From the NCBI GenBank assembly GCA_013297745.1, contig JAAFIM010000016.1:1-64000 (forward strand): a DNA stretch of 64,000 nt, in the 5' to 3' direction. Of this stretch, positions 35,799-44,147 are shown piece by piece. Origin of the DNA: Chitinophagales bacterium (GTDB taxonomy: Bacteria; Bacteroidota; Bacteroidia; Chitinophagales; Saprospiraceae). How positions within the stretch are numbered: position 1 is the stretch's first letter; every line of letters starts with the position of its first letter. The translations under genes and the position numbers were made by a program. Below the pieces are notes generated by a model. It was given only the letters and a program-made list of their open reading frames with translations. It was not told the DNA's origin and did not search any database.

Positions 35799-37289
35799 AT
35801 GAAATACGCATTTTTATTTTGTTTGATACTAAATAGTTTATCATATGCTCAGCAATATGATAACAACGTCATCATTAGATATGGATTTGGAGGCTCAAAT
35901 TCTACCAAGTTATCTTTTAATAACGATAGTCTGTACGTAGATACTAATTTTATTTGTAATAATTTACCTGTTTGTAATACTTTGCTTTCTATGTCAGACG
36001 CCAACGGGGATTTTATTTTTTATACCAATGGTATCTATGTGCATAATGCCAACTGCCAAAAAATAAACAGTGCAGATACCAATAAACTAAATCCTGGTCT
36101 TTATACTAATCTATGGGAGCCTTGTGGGCTTGATTTTATGCGTAGTATGTTGTCTTTGCCACATACAGATTCAAGTAATTTGTATTATTTGTTTCATACT
36201 TCTGCTGACTTCAACAATGGAGGATGGGGCGAGCTTTTTTATTATACGCTGATAGATATGGCAGATGCAAGCGGCTATATTCGGGCTAAAAATCAAATTA
36301 TGTTATCTGCGCCTGATAGTTTTGCAGCGCATAGTTTTCCTGTTGCGACTAAACACGCCAACGGTAAAGACTGGTGGTTGGTCATACCAGCAGTAAGCCA
36401 CCAAAGGGCTTTTTATAGCTTTTTGATAAAAGGCGATAGTATTATTAGACAGCCCACGCAAGTAATGGCTGATACTTTTGTACATTCAGGCATTGCCAAA
36501 GAATTTACCTTTAATCATAAAGGCGATAAACTTATCTATTTTGGATACAGAAACCAGTTGCAAATTTATGATTTTAATAGATGTACAGGAGCTATTAGTC
36601 TTGCTGCTAATATATTTGTGGAAGATACAACTGCGAATAGAGATTTACTATATGGTGGTGCTGCTGTATCTGCCAATGATAGGTTTTTGTATTTGGGTAC
36701 AAAGTGGCATATTTTACAATATGATTTAGAAGCTGTGGATATAGCAGCCAGCAAAGAAATTGTGGCGACTTACAACAATTGGAACGTAATGCACCAATTT
36801 GGTTTTCCTCGTTTAGCGGCTATGCCAGACGGTAAAATATATGGTCATTTTGACCCTTCTTATTTGCACGTAATAGATAGTCCTAACCTAAAAGGTATGG
36901 CTTGTAATGTAAGGCAAAGAGCTATTTATGTGGGACAGTATTTAGGGTGGAATGATGTATTAGTTACGTATCCCAACTATCGCTTAGGTGCAGATACAAG
37001 CTGCTGGCAGGGTACTGCTGTGCATAGTGTAGCGGAAAGGGCTAACGATATTATTTTATATCCAAACCCTGCGCGCACGGTTATTTATTTGCAAAGTGAT
37101 TTGGCTATGGGCGAAAATACCAAAATTTTTATCTATAATCAGTTGGGGCAGTTGCTAAAAACTGTAATTGTAGAAAATGCTAGCACTTTGTTAGAAATCA
37201 ATGTAGCCGATTTGCCCAATGGGGCGTATACTGTGCGCATAGATAGCAAGCTGACAACTGTAAGTATGCAGTTTAGTATTGATAGATGA
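35799..37289 (+). CDS. Secreted T9SS type A protein with beta-propeller-like body
   Basis: 496 aa from ATG 35799. This start is chosen because AAAGGAGGA stands 6-8 bp before it and it begins a signal peptide (MKYAFLFCLILNSLSYAQ); the upstream extension overlaps the previous gene and the terminator. The body (about 20-415) has repeated blade-like stretches (CNTLLSMSDANGDFIFYTNG, AAMPDGKIYGHFD), suggesting a beta-propeller. The tail is a type A sorting domain (DIILYPNPARTVIYLQ, QLGQLLKTV, LPNGAYTVRI). The purine-rich Shine-Dalgarno is unusually strong for this phylum. Function unknown. Confidence 0.85.
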   Translation: MKYAFLFCLILNSLSYAQQYDNNVIIRYGFGGSNSTKLSFNNDSLYVDTNFICNNLPVCNTLLSMSDANGDFIFYTNGIYVHNANCQKINSADTNKLNPGLYTNLWEPCGLDFMRSMLSLPHTDSSNLYYLFHTSADFNNGGWGELFYYTLIDMADASGYIRAKNQIMLSAPDSFAAHSFPVATKHANGKDWWLVIPAVSHQRAFYSFLIKGDSIIRQPTQVMADTFVHSGIAKEFTFNHKGDKLIYFGYRNQLQIYDFNRCTGAISLAANIFVEDTTANRDLLYGGAAVSANDRFLYLGTKWHILQYDLEAVDIAASKEIVATYNNWNVMHQFGFPRLAAMPDGKIYGHFDPSYLHVIDSPNLKGMACNVRQRAIYVGQYLGWNDVLVTYPNYRLGADTSCWQGTAVHSVAERANDIILYPNPARTVIYLQSDLAMGENTKIFIYNQLGQLLKTVIVENASTLLEINVADLPNGAYTVRIDSKLTTVSMQFSIDR

Positions 37290-37365
37290 TAAATGTATAA
37301 GGGTGTAAAATAAATTATTTGTGGTTATACGACATTCAAAAAATTGGCGGCGTTGGTGTAGAGAC

Positions 37366-37382
37366 GAAACGTATTGCGTTTC
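37366..37382. repeat. Small hairpin
   Basis: GAAACG-tattg-CGTTTC within GTAGAGACGAAACG, a 6-bp perfect stem. It lies between the end of the 496-aa gene and the dyad array; the rest of 37290-37430 shows nothing else. Confidence 0.5.
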
Positions 37383-37427
37383 CGCTAAATTATGGGTCTA
37401 AAATTTATTTTTAAGCCCATAATTATT

Positions 37428-37650
37428 TTGTTGGTGGTATTCATATCCTGTACGAAGCCTATAATTATTTTGTCGGTGGTATTCGTATCCTGTACGAAGC
37501 CTATAATTTTTTTGTCGGTGGTATTCATATCCTGTACGAAGCCCATAATTATTTTGTCTGTGGTATTCATATCCTGTACGAAGCCCATAATTATTTTGTC
37601 GGTGGTATTCATATCCTGTACGAAGCCTATAATTATTTTGTCAGTGGTAT
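37428..37650. promoter_or_regulatory. Array of five phased dyads, 42-bp period (putative enhancer)
   Basis: Each 42-bp unit (TTGTCGGTGGTATTC...GAAGCC.ATAATTATT) contains a 17-bp dyad TTC(A/G)TA-TCCTG-TACGAA. Dyads sit at 37440, 37482, 37524, 37566 and 37608, exactly 42 bp apart. The second is a perfect palindrome, the others have one mismatch. A sixth unit has decayed at 37650. The last dyad is 60 bp from the sigma54 element. Frames on both strands stay open only because 42 is a multiple of three. Enhancer function is an inference. Confidence 0.75.
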
Positions 37651-37683
37651 TAATTTTAAAAAAAATAGCAAAAAAATAATTAT

Positions 37684-37700
37684 TTGGCACGATTTTTGCT
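37684..37700 (+). promoter_or_regulatory. Sigma54 (RpoN) promoter, perfect -24/-12 match
   Basis: TTGGCACGATTTTTGCT fits YTGGCACG-N4-TTGCW at every fixed position. The GG and GC are 12 bp apart as required. The transcript would begin about 37711, 44 nt before ATG 37755. Known sigma54 promoters need upstream activator sites, which the adjacent dyad array could provide. Confidence 0.8.
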
Positions 37701-37754
37701 GTGTTTAAAAACAAATTTACAACATTTTTTAACAACTTTTATAATTTTCAAATT

Positions 37755-38495
37755 ATGGAAAAAAAACCAAAATTGGAAGAAAATCTAACAACCGAAAATA
37801 AGAAGGTTAAATTAGACAACAATCCCAAAGTCAAATCTGTAAGCAAAATTCCCCAACAACAAGCTAATTCAGCTTTATTATGTTTGGAAATTAGCAGACG
37901 TTGGGCTAATAATCACGCACAATGGCAAACGCCTTTTGCAGACGCTGGCTTAATGCAGCGAGAAGGGCAAACACTGGCTACTTTATTGCAAGAAGTAGAT
38001 GCTAACGAAACCAGCAAAAAACGAAATACTCAAGCGCTAAAAGATGCTAATTTAGCCATCAATAAAGCTGTGTCTAAACTTAAAGCGTATATAAAAACTG
38101 AATACGATAACAGTAAAGACTGGGACGAGTATTTTAAAGAATACGGTTTAGAACCAAACAAAAACAACATTTATATTTTATTATCTGATAATGCTTTGCG
38201 CCAAGTAGCTTTGCAAAAACTAATCAATAAATTGCAAGAGCCAAACAATCCTTTTGCGAATAGAAGTTTGGGATTAGCACAATGGCAAAATTTGCAACGA
38301 ACCCACAATCAATTATGGGAAGAAAGCAACGATTTGCGCGGCAATCGCAGTTCTTTAACCCCAAAAGTGGGCGAACAGTACGCGAAAATACAAGAGTTGC
38401 TAAAAAAACTGCTTAAATATATAGATTTATCTTTTAATAAAGAACAGGCTACAGGCTTAAAGCGTAGTTTGGGCTTTTTAAAAGAAAGTTTTTAA
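37755..38495 (+). CDS. Helical cytosolic protein of unknown function behind a sigma54 promoter
   Basis: 246 aa from ATG 37755. The in-frame ATG at 37701 lies upstream of the expected sigma54 transcript start and is rejected. No family is recognised. The first ~30 residues are Lys/Glu/Asn-rich and probably disordered. The rest is predicted helical, with Leu/Ala heptad stretches (AINKAVSKLKAYIK, about 100-115; KIQELLKKLLKYIDLSF, about 215-235) and an aromatic motif ISRRWANNHAQWQ. No signal peptide or membrane segment, so cytosolic. It is monocistronic, with a bidirectional terminator after it. A stress or nutrient response role is plausible given sigma54 but unproven. Confidence 0.75.
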   Translation: MEKKPKLEENLTTENKKVKLDNNPKVKSVSKIPQQQANSALLCLEISRRWANNHAQWQTPFADAGLMQREGQTLATLLQEVDANETSKKRNTQALKDANLAINKAVSKLKAYIKTEYDNSKDWDEYFKEYGLEPNKNNIYILLSDNALRQVALQKLINKLQEPNNPFANRSLGLAQWQNLQRTHNQLWEESNDLRGNRSSLTPKVGEQYAKIQELLKKLLKYIDLSFNKEQATGLKRSLGFLKESF

Positions 38496-38508
38496 TCGGT
38501 CTCAAGCT

Positions 38509-38547
38509 AAAAACCCTAACCTTCTATTACGAGGGTTAGGGTTTTTT
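38509..38547. terminator. Bidirectional intrinsic terminator
   Basis: AAAAACCCTAACC pairs with GGTTAGGGTTTTT; serves the convergent genes on both sides. Confidence 0.85.
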
Positions 38548-38565
38548 ACGTTTTGGATATTCTTT

Positions 38566-40014
38566 TTATCCTTTTACTATTTTTTGGGTATAAATTTGCC
38601 CCTGTTCGGTGGTTATTTTTAGCGTATAAATAGCGGCGGGCAAATCTAAATTTAAAATAAGCGGCTGCAACGGATTTAATCGCTGTTGGGTTTCCAACAC
38701 TATCTGCCCTTGAGCGTTGATTATGCTAACGGTAGCTTTTCCGTCAAGTTGATGTTGTACAAAAAGCTGATTTTTGGTCGGGTTGGGATATACAACCAAC
38801 GTTTGCGGGGGTAAAGAGTTGGCGGCTACAGCTTTTATCTCCGAATAACTAAACTGACCGTTATTATCAACCTGTTTGATGCGGTAATAACTAAGCCCTT
38901 GATAAGCGTTTTCGTCTTCTTGTTGATAAAATTTGTTGTTAGCGTTATCATTTTTGGGCTGTTGTTGGGCGATTATTTGAAAATCAACCTCATTATCCAA
39001 CATACGTTCTATTTCAAATCGGTTATTATCCACTTCAGTGGCAGTTTCCCAGCGCAAAACGACCCATTGATTATTTTCTCTTTGGGCGACGAACGACAAC
39101 CATTTAAGCGGCAAAGTTGGGGGAAGGCTATTATCAACCACCGCAAAGGGGGAAAAGTTGGTTACTGCGCTGCGGGTTTGGCTATAACGCCCTGCGGATA
39201 AAACAGCAGCAGAATACGCGCCCACATCCCAACTGCTACCGTTCCAATGTTTGATAGCGCAATTATTCCTATCAAAGGTTGCCAACTCTTGCGCTGCAAC
39301 CCATTCTACGGATATATCCATATTATTGCCGCCCGCTACCGTTTCATCAATATGCCAAGTTGTATTGACGTGGTCGGCGGTTTCGTTGATACCCGCGTTG
39401 CCGTTGGTTAGTATCTGGTCTTGCACTCTTACCGAAAAGTTATCGGTTGCGCCCCCGTTAGATAACAAAATAACAGGGTTATAACCCAAATTGCCTACAG
39501 GATACTCTTTAATATCGCCAGCAGCGAGCGTTTGGATTAAAGCCCCCGTGCCGTTGCTGATGATGTAATTAAGCGCGTTGTAGTTGTTTATGTTGGTATT
39601 GGGACACAGTAGATTAAAGTTGCCCAACTGAACACTGCTGTTATTGTTGAGGTCTAAAGTATTGCTCACTTGCAGATTACTACCCAAAATCAAACGGTTG
39701 GCATTTTGCACCCGCAAGCGGGCAATATCGATGGGATTGCTACTTTGTACGGTTTGATTGCTTGCTCCCTCAAAAACTAACCAACTGCTTGCTGCGCCCG
39801 CATAAGTGCCAGCCGCGTTTTGGCTAAAATTTCTATCCAAATAGATAAACCCTGCATTGTTGATAGTGCCATTGTTTGCAATATCCCCCTGCTCTACCCG
39901 CAGCCTATACCCAGCCGATACGCGGATGGTTGCGCCCTCATTTTTTAGTATAGTTTGGGCAAAACTCCCCGTATAAGGTAGCAAACCTAAACCCAATAAT
40001 ACATATTTTATCAT
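38566..40014 (-). CDS. Secreted T9SS type A protein, function unknown
   Basis: 482 aa. Signal peptide at 1-19 (ends GSFAQ). A repeat-like beta region at about 20-150 (INNAGFIYLDRNF, ASNQTVQSSNPIDIARLRV) resembles the polymorphic beta-strand ladder of Bacteroidota surface proteins. A fibronectin-III-like module follows (about 300-395; VLRWETATEVDNNRFEIER, LSYYRIKQVDNNGQFSYSE), typically placed next to the sorting domain (LVVYPNPTKNQLFVQH, AAIYTLKITTEQG). T9SS export is expected. It is 48 bp downstream of another secreted-protein gene on the same strand, and the two may be co-transcribed. Confidence 0.85.
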   Translation of the reverse strand: MIKYVLLGLGLLPYTGSFAQTILKNEGATIRVSAGYRLRVEQGDIANNGTINNAGFIYLDRNFSQNAAGTYAGAASSWLVFEGASNQTVQSSNPIDIARLRVQNANRLILGSNLQVSNTLDLNNNSSVQLGNFNLLCPNTNINNYNALNYIISNGTGALIQTLAAGDIKEYPVGNLGYNPVILLSNGGATDNFSVRVQDQILTNGNAGINETADHVNTTWHIDETVAGGNNMDISVEWVAAQELATFDRNNCAIKHWNGSSWDVGAYSAAVLSAGRYSQTRSAVTNFSPFAVVDNSLPPTLPLKWLSFVAQRENNQWVVLRWETATEVDNNRFEIERMLDNEVDFQIIAQQQPKNDNANNKFYQQEDENAYQGLSYYRIKQVDNNGQFSYSEIKAVAANSLPPQTLVVYPNPTKNQLFVQHQLDGKATVSIINAQGQIVLETQQRLNPLQPLILNLDLPAAIYTLKITTEQGQIYTQKIVKG

Positions 40015-40062
40015 AACTTATTTTTTTATTGATGAACAAAAAGCTGCGTTTTGATAAATAGA

Positions 40063-41007
40063 TTACTGTATTTTTTGTATAATAAGCCTCGAAGACATAC
40101 CCGCATTTAGGTCACAAGTCGCATTTAGCCCGTTTTGCCCTTTTATTTTTATCTCATCGCCTACATTTAGATAAATAACCGTATTGAGTTGTCCGCGCGC
40201 TTTACCGTGAGTTTGCCAATAAGGAACATTGGCCTGACCTGTTCCGTAGATACGCTGGGTTGTAACATTATTTAATTCTAAGATGGGGACGGGATAGGAA
40301 TTAGTGGTCATTGGCGCCGCCAAACTTGCCCACACCTCATAATAACCAGCCGAACCGCAAACAAAAGTAGTGTCGCCGCGCCAAGTGCTGCCATTATTGG
40401 GGCTAATTCCGTTGGGAACGGCAGTAGAAAACCGCACTACAGCAGGATTGGTAGTAGAAACCGCAGCGGGTAGAGTTTGTACGGCGATAGTATTGGTCGC
40501 ATAAAGTTGTATGCTATTGCTACCACCTCCAGCAGCAGCTTGCCAACTAAGCACGCCCGCGCCATCTGTGGTGAGTACTTGCCCATTAGTGCCTGTATTG
40601 GTGGGGTAAGCGTTGCCGCTAATGCTGGTGTTGCCCGTGGTGGTAAGCCCGCTTGCGTTGCTGATGTTTTGCCCGTTCATATTTAGGGTGGTGGTGGCTG
40701 TGTGATTGCCCAAGTTATCCCCGCCCCCGCCACTGAGTGAAACCCAAGCTGTGCCGTTGTAAAAATAAAATCCAGCCGTGCCGTCGGTTTGGTAAACCAA
40801 TAAGCCTGTAGCGGGTGTGGCGATAATTGCGCGTTGGGCTGCTGTCATACGCGGCACGAGCATCCCTTGAGTGGTGGATTTGACATCCAGAGCAGCCGAA
40901 GCGTCAGGGTTAGAATTATCGGTGTTGATAGCTACCCCGCCCTGTGCGGATAGAAACGATAAGCTGCTAAATAATAGGCTGATTAGCAAAAAAATAATTT
41001 TTTTCAT
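40063..41007 (-). CDS. Secreted protein with tail-fibre-like N-terminal module
   Basis: 314 aa. Signal peptide at 1-21 (ends LSAQ). The next ~75 residues form a module very common in Bacteroidota secreted proteins: GVAINTDNSNPDASAALDV, TQGMLVPRMT.AQR and ATGLLVYQTDG..GFYFYNGTAWVSL. A Gly/Thr/Asn-rich linker (NISNASGLTTTGNTSISG) follows, then a C-terminal beta-sandwich-like domain (about 170-314; C1q/TNF-like in pattern, ending SSRLIIQKIQ). No sorting domain. It probably forms a trimeric fibre-like product; this is inferred from the pattern. Upstream gene of a probable pair with the 482-aa T9SS protein. Confidence 0.7.
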   Translation of the reverse strand: MKKIIFLLISLLFSSLSFLSAQGGVAINTDNSNPDASAALDVKSTTQGMLVPRMTAAQRAIIATPATGLLVYQTDGTAGFYFYNGTAWVSLSGGGGDNLGNHTATTTLNMNGQNISNASGLTTTGNTSISGNAYPTNTGTNGQVLTTDGAGVLSWQAAAGGGSNSIQLYATNTIAVQTLPAAVSTTNPAVVRFSTAVPNGISPNNGSTWRGDTTFVCGSAGYYEVWASLAAPMTTNSYPVPILELNNVTTQRIYGTGQANVPYWQTHGKARGQLNTVIYLNVGDEIKIKGQNGLNATCDLNAGMSSRLIIQKIQ

Positions 41008-41134
41008 AAAAATGTTGATTTTGATTTATAATAATCAATGATTAAAATATGCTACAAATTAACGGCTAATTGTTGATATAGTTCTATTCTTTTCCCCTAT
41101 TTTTTTGATTGTCCAACATTTGTCCAACCATTTT

Positions 41135-41183
41135 AACAAAAAAAAGCAACTTATTGGCCTAATGTGCCAATAAGTCGCTTTTT
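41135..41183 (-). terminator. Terminator of rfbB
   Basis: AAAAAGCRACTTATTGGC pairs with GCCAATAAGTCGCTTTTT (one mismatch); followed by Ts on the minus strand. Also has Ts on the plus side. Confidence 0.75.
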
Positions 41184-41247
41184 GGGTGGTTGTTATTTAT
41201 ACACCCAACGCAAGAATAAAATTTTATAAAATATGTATATTTTTGGT

Positions 41248-41316
41248 GTGTTGGGTGTAAAACCCAACACTAATAAGGTTTATTTTATCCACCGCACGGG
41301 GTATAAAACCCCGTGC
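41248..41316. repeat. Pair of REP-like hairpins with the same loop
   Basis: GTGTTGGGT-gtaaa-ACCCAACAC (41248-41270) and GCACGGGGT-ataaa-ACCCCGTGC (41294-41316). Both have 9-bp perfect stems closing on GGGT/ACCC with a 5-nt (g/a)TAAA loop. A further half-site ACACCCAACGC is at 41201-41211. They lie between rfbB and its terminator in the 356-bp gap, which has no gene. Confidence 0.75.
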
Positions 41317-41363
41317 TATTGTAAAAACCTACACTCTACTCTCGTAACCCTATTACGATAAAA

Positions 41364-42422
41364 TTATCTTTGCGCGTATTGTTGCTGATAATAGCGTTGA
41401 TATTCGCCAGAGGTGATATTATTCAACCAAGTTTCATTATGTAAATACCAGCGCAAGGTTGCCAATAATCCCTCTTGGAAAGTTACTGAAGGTCGCCAGC
41501 CCAATTCGCGCTCAATTTTGGTTGCATCAATAGCGTATCTTTTATCGTGTCCTGCGCGGTCTTTGACGAAAGTTATCAACTGCTGCGAACTGCCCACTGC
41601 TTTGCCCAATTCGGCATCGGCCAAGTCGCACAATAAGCGCACCAAATCTATATTTTTCCACTCATTATGTCCCCCTACATTATAATTTTCGCCCAAAATT
41701 CCTTTATGGAATATGGTATCAATCGCCCTTGCGTGGTCTTCTACCCAAAGCCAATCGCGGGTATAATCTCCATTGCCGTAAATGGGCAAAGGGCGGTTGT
41801 TTTTGATATTATGAATACACAAAGGGATTAGTTTTTCGGGGAATTGATTAGCACCGTAATTATTACTACAGTTGGAAATCAGCGCGGGCAGGTTGTAAGT
41901 GTGATAATAAGCCATAACCAAATGGTCGGCAGCAGCTTTGGAGGCTGAATAAGGCGAGCGGGGCGAATAAGGGGTGGTTTCGGTAAAAAAGCCCGTTTCC
42001 CCCAAAGAACCGTACACTTCGTCGGTAGAAACTTGATAAAATAATCTTCTAAAATCCCCTTTGGCTGGATATTTCGCCCAAGCGTGGCGGGCAGCATCCA
42101 ACAAGTTCATCGTGCCGATAACGTTGGTATCTACAAAATCGGTGGGGCTTTCTATAGACCTATCCACGTGCGACTCTGCCGCCAAGTGGATAACCGCATC
42201 AAATTGGTGTTTTTCAAACAGCGAAAACATAGCCGCGCGGTCGCGGATGTCCGCTTTTACAAACTCGTAATTGCTGGAGTTGATGTCTGCCAAATTTTCT
42301 AAATTGCCCGCATAGGTCAAAGCGTCCAAATTAACGATTTTATACGCTGGGTATTTATTAACGAATAATCTAACTACGTGCGAGCCGATAAACCCCGCCC
42401 CGCCTGTGATGAGTATTTGCAT
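41364..42422 (-). CDS. rfbB: dTDP-glucose 4,6-dehydratase
   Basis: NAD-dependent enzyme converting dTDP-glucose to dTDP-4-keto-6-deoxyglucose for rhamnose and related surface sugars. The 352-aa protein has the Rossmann motif GGAGFIGSHV (7-16), DALTYAGN, the STDEVYGSL active-site region, the YSASKAAADH catalytic Tyr-Lys (about residues 161-165), and NNYGANQFPEKLIPL. Full length. No rfbA, rfbC or rfbD is adjacent, so the gene is separated from the rest of the pathway. Confidence 0.96.
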   Translation of the reverse strand: MQILITGGAGFIGSHVVRLFVNKYPAYKIVNLDALTYAGNLENLADINSSNYEFVKADIRDRAAMFSLFEKHQFDAVIHLAAESHVDRSIESPTDFVDTNVIGTMNLLDAARHAWAKYPAKGDFRRLFYQVSTDEVYGSLGETGFFTETTPYSPRSPYSASKAAADHLVMAYYHTYNLPALISNCSNNYGANQFPEKLIPLCIHNIKNNRPLPIYGNGDYTRDWLWVEDHARAIDTIFHKGILGENYNVGGHNEWKNIDLVRLLCDLADAELGKAVGSSQQLITFVKDRAGHDKRYAIDATKIERELGWRPSVTFQEGLLATLRWYLHNETWLNNITSGEYQRYYQQQYAQR

Positions 42423-42456
42423 TGATTGTTGTTTTTTTAGTAAGCTAATTCGGGCG

Positions 42457-42486
42457 CAAAGTTAGCATTTTTATTCTTTCTATCAA
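42457..42486 (-). promoter_or_regulatory. Bacteroidota promoter of rfbB
   Basis: TTG (42486-42484), 19-bp spacer, TAACTTTG (42464-42457) on the minus strand, about 35 bp before the rfbB start. Confidence 0.75.
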
Positions 42487-42517
42487 GAAGCAAAGGGGAA
42501 AATTTAACCGCCGATGT

Positions 42518-43282
42518 TTATAAAATTATCTCAATATGGTTTTTGACCCTGGCGGGAATGTGCAAAAATGGGATTTTTTTAACCACTATAGCGCGCAAAT
42601 TGGGCAACGCGGAGGGCAAATTGTCGGGCAGACTGTACATATAATTGTCGCTAATATCTAGATAATTTAGCTGTTTTAGCGCGAAAATAGCGGTAGGAAA
42701 GGTGTAAAATCTATTATTAGCAATATCCAACCATTGCAAATTGGGCATATTTTCGACCACTTTAGGGGAAAAATGTTCTGCGCATATTTTATTATCAGCC
42801 AAAACCAACTCTTCCAAATTGGTTAAAAATCGCAACCCTGCGGGCAAATGGCACAAACTTTTCCCCGTTATGGTTAGTTTTTTCAAAGAAAAAAACCGCT
42901 GGAGTTGAAACCCCATAAGGCTGTCCTCTGAAGTGGAAATGGTTAATTTTTTGATATAATGGGCGTTGCGGTAAATATCCGCTTTTTGCTCCCAAGACAA
43001 GCCGTGTTGGGTAGTCTCCCAATCCCTATTCCCCAAATGCTGTAGATATTCAACCCCAAAACGCAAGTATAATTGCTGTGCAGCGCGGATAAATTTCCAA
43101 TCTTTGTTGGCAATGAGCTGGTGGTATAAAGAATAGTGGGTCAAAAAGTCGTACAAGGGGGGATTTTCTGCCGCTGGGGGGAAAGTTTCCGCGTTATCAA
43201 ACAACTCCCAAGCTAATTGGCGGCTGCTATCGTCGTTGGATTTGAATAAAGCTAATAAGCTGTTGGTTTGGGCTAAGTCCAT
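42518..43282 (-). CDS. Cytosolic leucine-rich-repeat protein
   Basis: 254 aa from ATG 43282. The in-frame TTG at 43312 falls inside the terminator hairpin of the preceding gene and is not used. A helical cap (1-~130; LLALFKSNDDSSRQLAWELFD) precedes about five LRRs of 22-23 residues (LTNLEELVLADNKI, LNYLDISDNYMYSLP). No export signal. The cap motif and size recall the three LRR genes at 22-25 kb, but the repeats are of the longer canonical type. It lies downstream of the HNH gene on the same strand. Function unknown. Confidence 0.75.
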   Translation of the reverse strand: MDLAQTNSLLALFKSNDDSSRQLAWELFDNAETFPPAAENPPLYDFLTHYSLYHQLIANKDWKFIRAAQQLYLRFGVEYLQHLGNRDWETTQHGLSWEQKADIYRNAHYIKKLTISTSEDSLMGFQLQRFFSLKKLTITGKSLCHLPAGLRFLTNLEELVLADNKICAEHFSPKVVENMPNLQWLDIANNRFYTFPTAIFALKQLNYLDISDNYMYSLPDNLPSALPNLRAIVVKKIPFLHIPARVKNHIEIIL

Positions 43283-43289
43283 AGGGGTA

Positions 43290-43327
43290 AAAAAATAAAA
43301 ACTATCAAGCAAAATACCTGATAGTTT
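43290..43327 (-). terminator. Terminator of the HNH gene
   Basis: AAACTATCA and TGATAGTTT pair around an 11-nt loop, followed by a T-rich run on the minus strand just before ATG 43282. Confidence 0.75.
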
Positions 43328-43372
43328 GTGGAAAAGGAAAGAATTAGATGTGTTTTTATCAACGCAAACCGC

Positions 43373-43666
43373 TTATTTTTTGCGGCTGTGTCTATCGTTT
43401 CGGTCGTGGTAATTGGCGGGTTTTGCACTTACCCATTTTACGAATTTGGCGATTTCTTCGTTGGCTAATAGCTGCTCTATAGTAGAAAAGCTTTTGGCGA
43501 GTTCTTTTTCGGTAAAAACCGAGTGTATTTTGGAGTGGCAAATTTGATGTAGCAAAACCGTATGTTCTTGCTTACCGCCTTGAGAACGGGGCAACAAATG
43601 GTGCAAACTGGCTGGTTCGGCTATTTCCCGCTGACAAAGGGGACAAATTTTGCTATTATCTTCCAT
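43373..43666 (-). CDS. Small HNH endonuclease-like protein
   Basis: 97 aa from ATG 43666; longer in-frame starts run back into the OsmC gene. It has the zinc-binding CPLCQ, the catalytic pair in SLHHLLPRSQGG and HQICHSKIH, giving an HNH (ββα-metal) core of about 50 residues at 5-55. A basic C-terminal tail (NYHDRNDRHSRKK) could bind DNA. The family covers many stand-alone nucleases of unknown role. It lies 41 bp after the OsmC gene on the same strand. Confidence 0.8.
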   Translation of the reverse strand: MEDNSKICPLCQREIAEPASLHHLLPRSQGGKQEHTVLLHQICHSKIHSVFTEKELAKSFSTIEQLLANEEIAKFVKWVSAKPANYHDRNDRHSRKK

Positions 43667-43707
43667 ATAGAGGGTAAAAAAATTTAGGGGTGAAAAAATT
43701 CCCCTTT

Positions 43708-44118
43708 CTACAACCAGATAAATTGTATATCTTGTTCCAAATCGGGGTGTAAACTTTTGGAAACGGGGCAAGCGCGGGCTGCATTTTCCAGCAGGGTTTT
43801 GTCCTTGTCGGAAAAATTATTGGCGGGCATAGACACTTGTACGGCGATTTTCACAATTCGGCGGGGTGCGTCGCTGGACATTATTTTATCCACTGTAGCG
43901 GTTGCGCCTTTCATATCCAAACTGTGGCGGGCTGCGCTTATTCCCATTATGGTAAGCATACAATTTGCCAAAGCGGTAGCCACCAAATCTGTAGGCGAAA
44001 AGGCTTCTCCCTTGCCCTGATTATCTACGGGCGCATCGGTTAAAATCTCGGTATGAGAAGCGGTATGAACGGATTGGCAGCGCAAATCGCCAAGATAAAT
44101 AACGGAGGATGTGGGCAT
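43708..44118 (-). CDS. OsmC-family peroxiredoxin-like protein
   Basis: 136 aa from ATG 44118 (an in-frame TTG lies two codons earlier). OsmC/Ohr fold: GKGEAFSPTDLVATALANCMLTIM carries the first redox Cys (about residue 50), and ARACPVSKSLHPDLEQDI the second (about residue 118). By family it reduces organic hydroperoxides in the cytosol with thiols; the sequence fits the OsmC rather than the Ohr branch. Cys spacing and length are normal. It is 29 bp downstream of the SH3-type gene on the same strand. Confidence 0.88.
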   Translation of the reverse strand: MPTSSVIYLGDLRCQSVHTASHTEILTDAPVDNQGKGEAFSPTDLVATALANCMLTIMGISAARHSLDMKGATATVDKIMSSDAPRRIVKIAVQVSMPANNFSDKDKTLLENAARACPVSKSLHPDLEQDIQFIWL

Positions 44119-44147
44119 AAACAAGATAACTAAAATGAATTATTAAA

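Noticed and set aside
37385-37735. 116-codon minus-strand frame and 95-codon plus-strand frame with 14-residue repeats
   Set aside because: Both are readings of the 42-bp array and have no start context.
43283-43312. Longer start (TTG 43312) for the LRR gene
   Set aside because: It falls inside a terminator hairpin; ATG 43282 is better placed.
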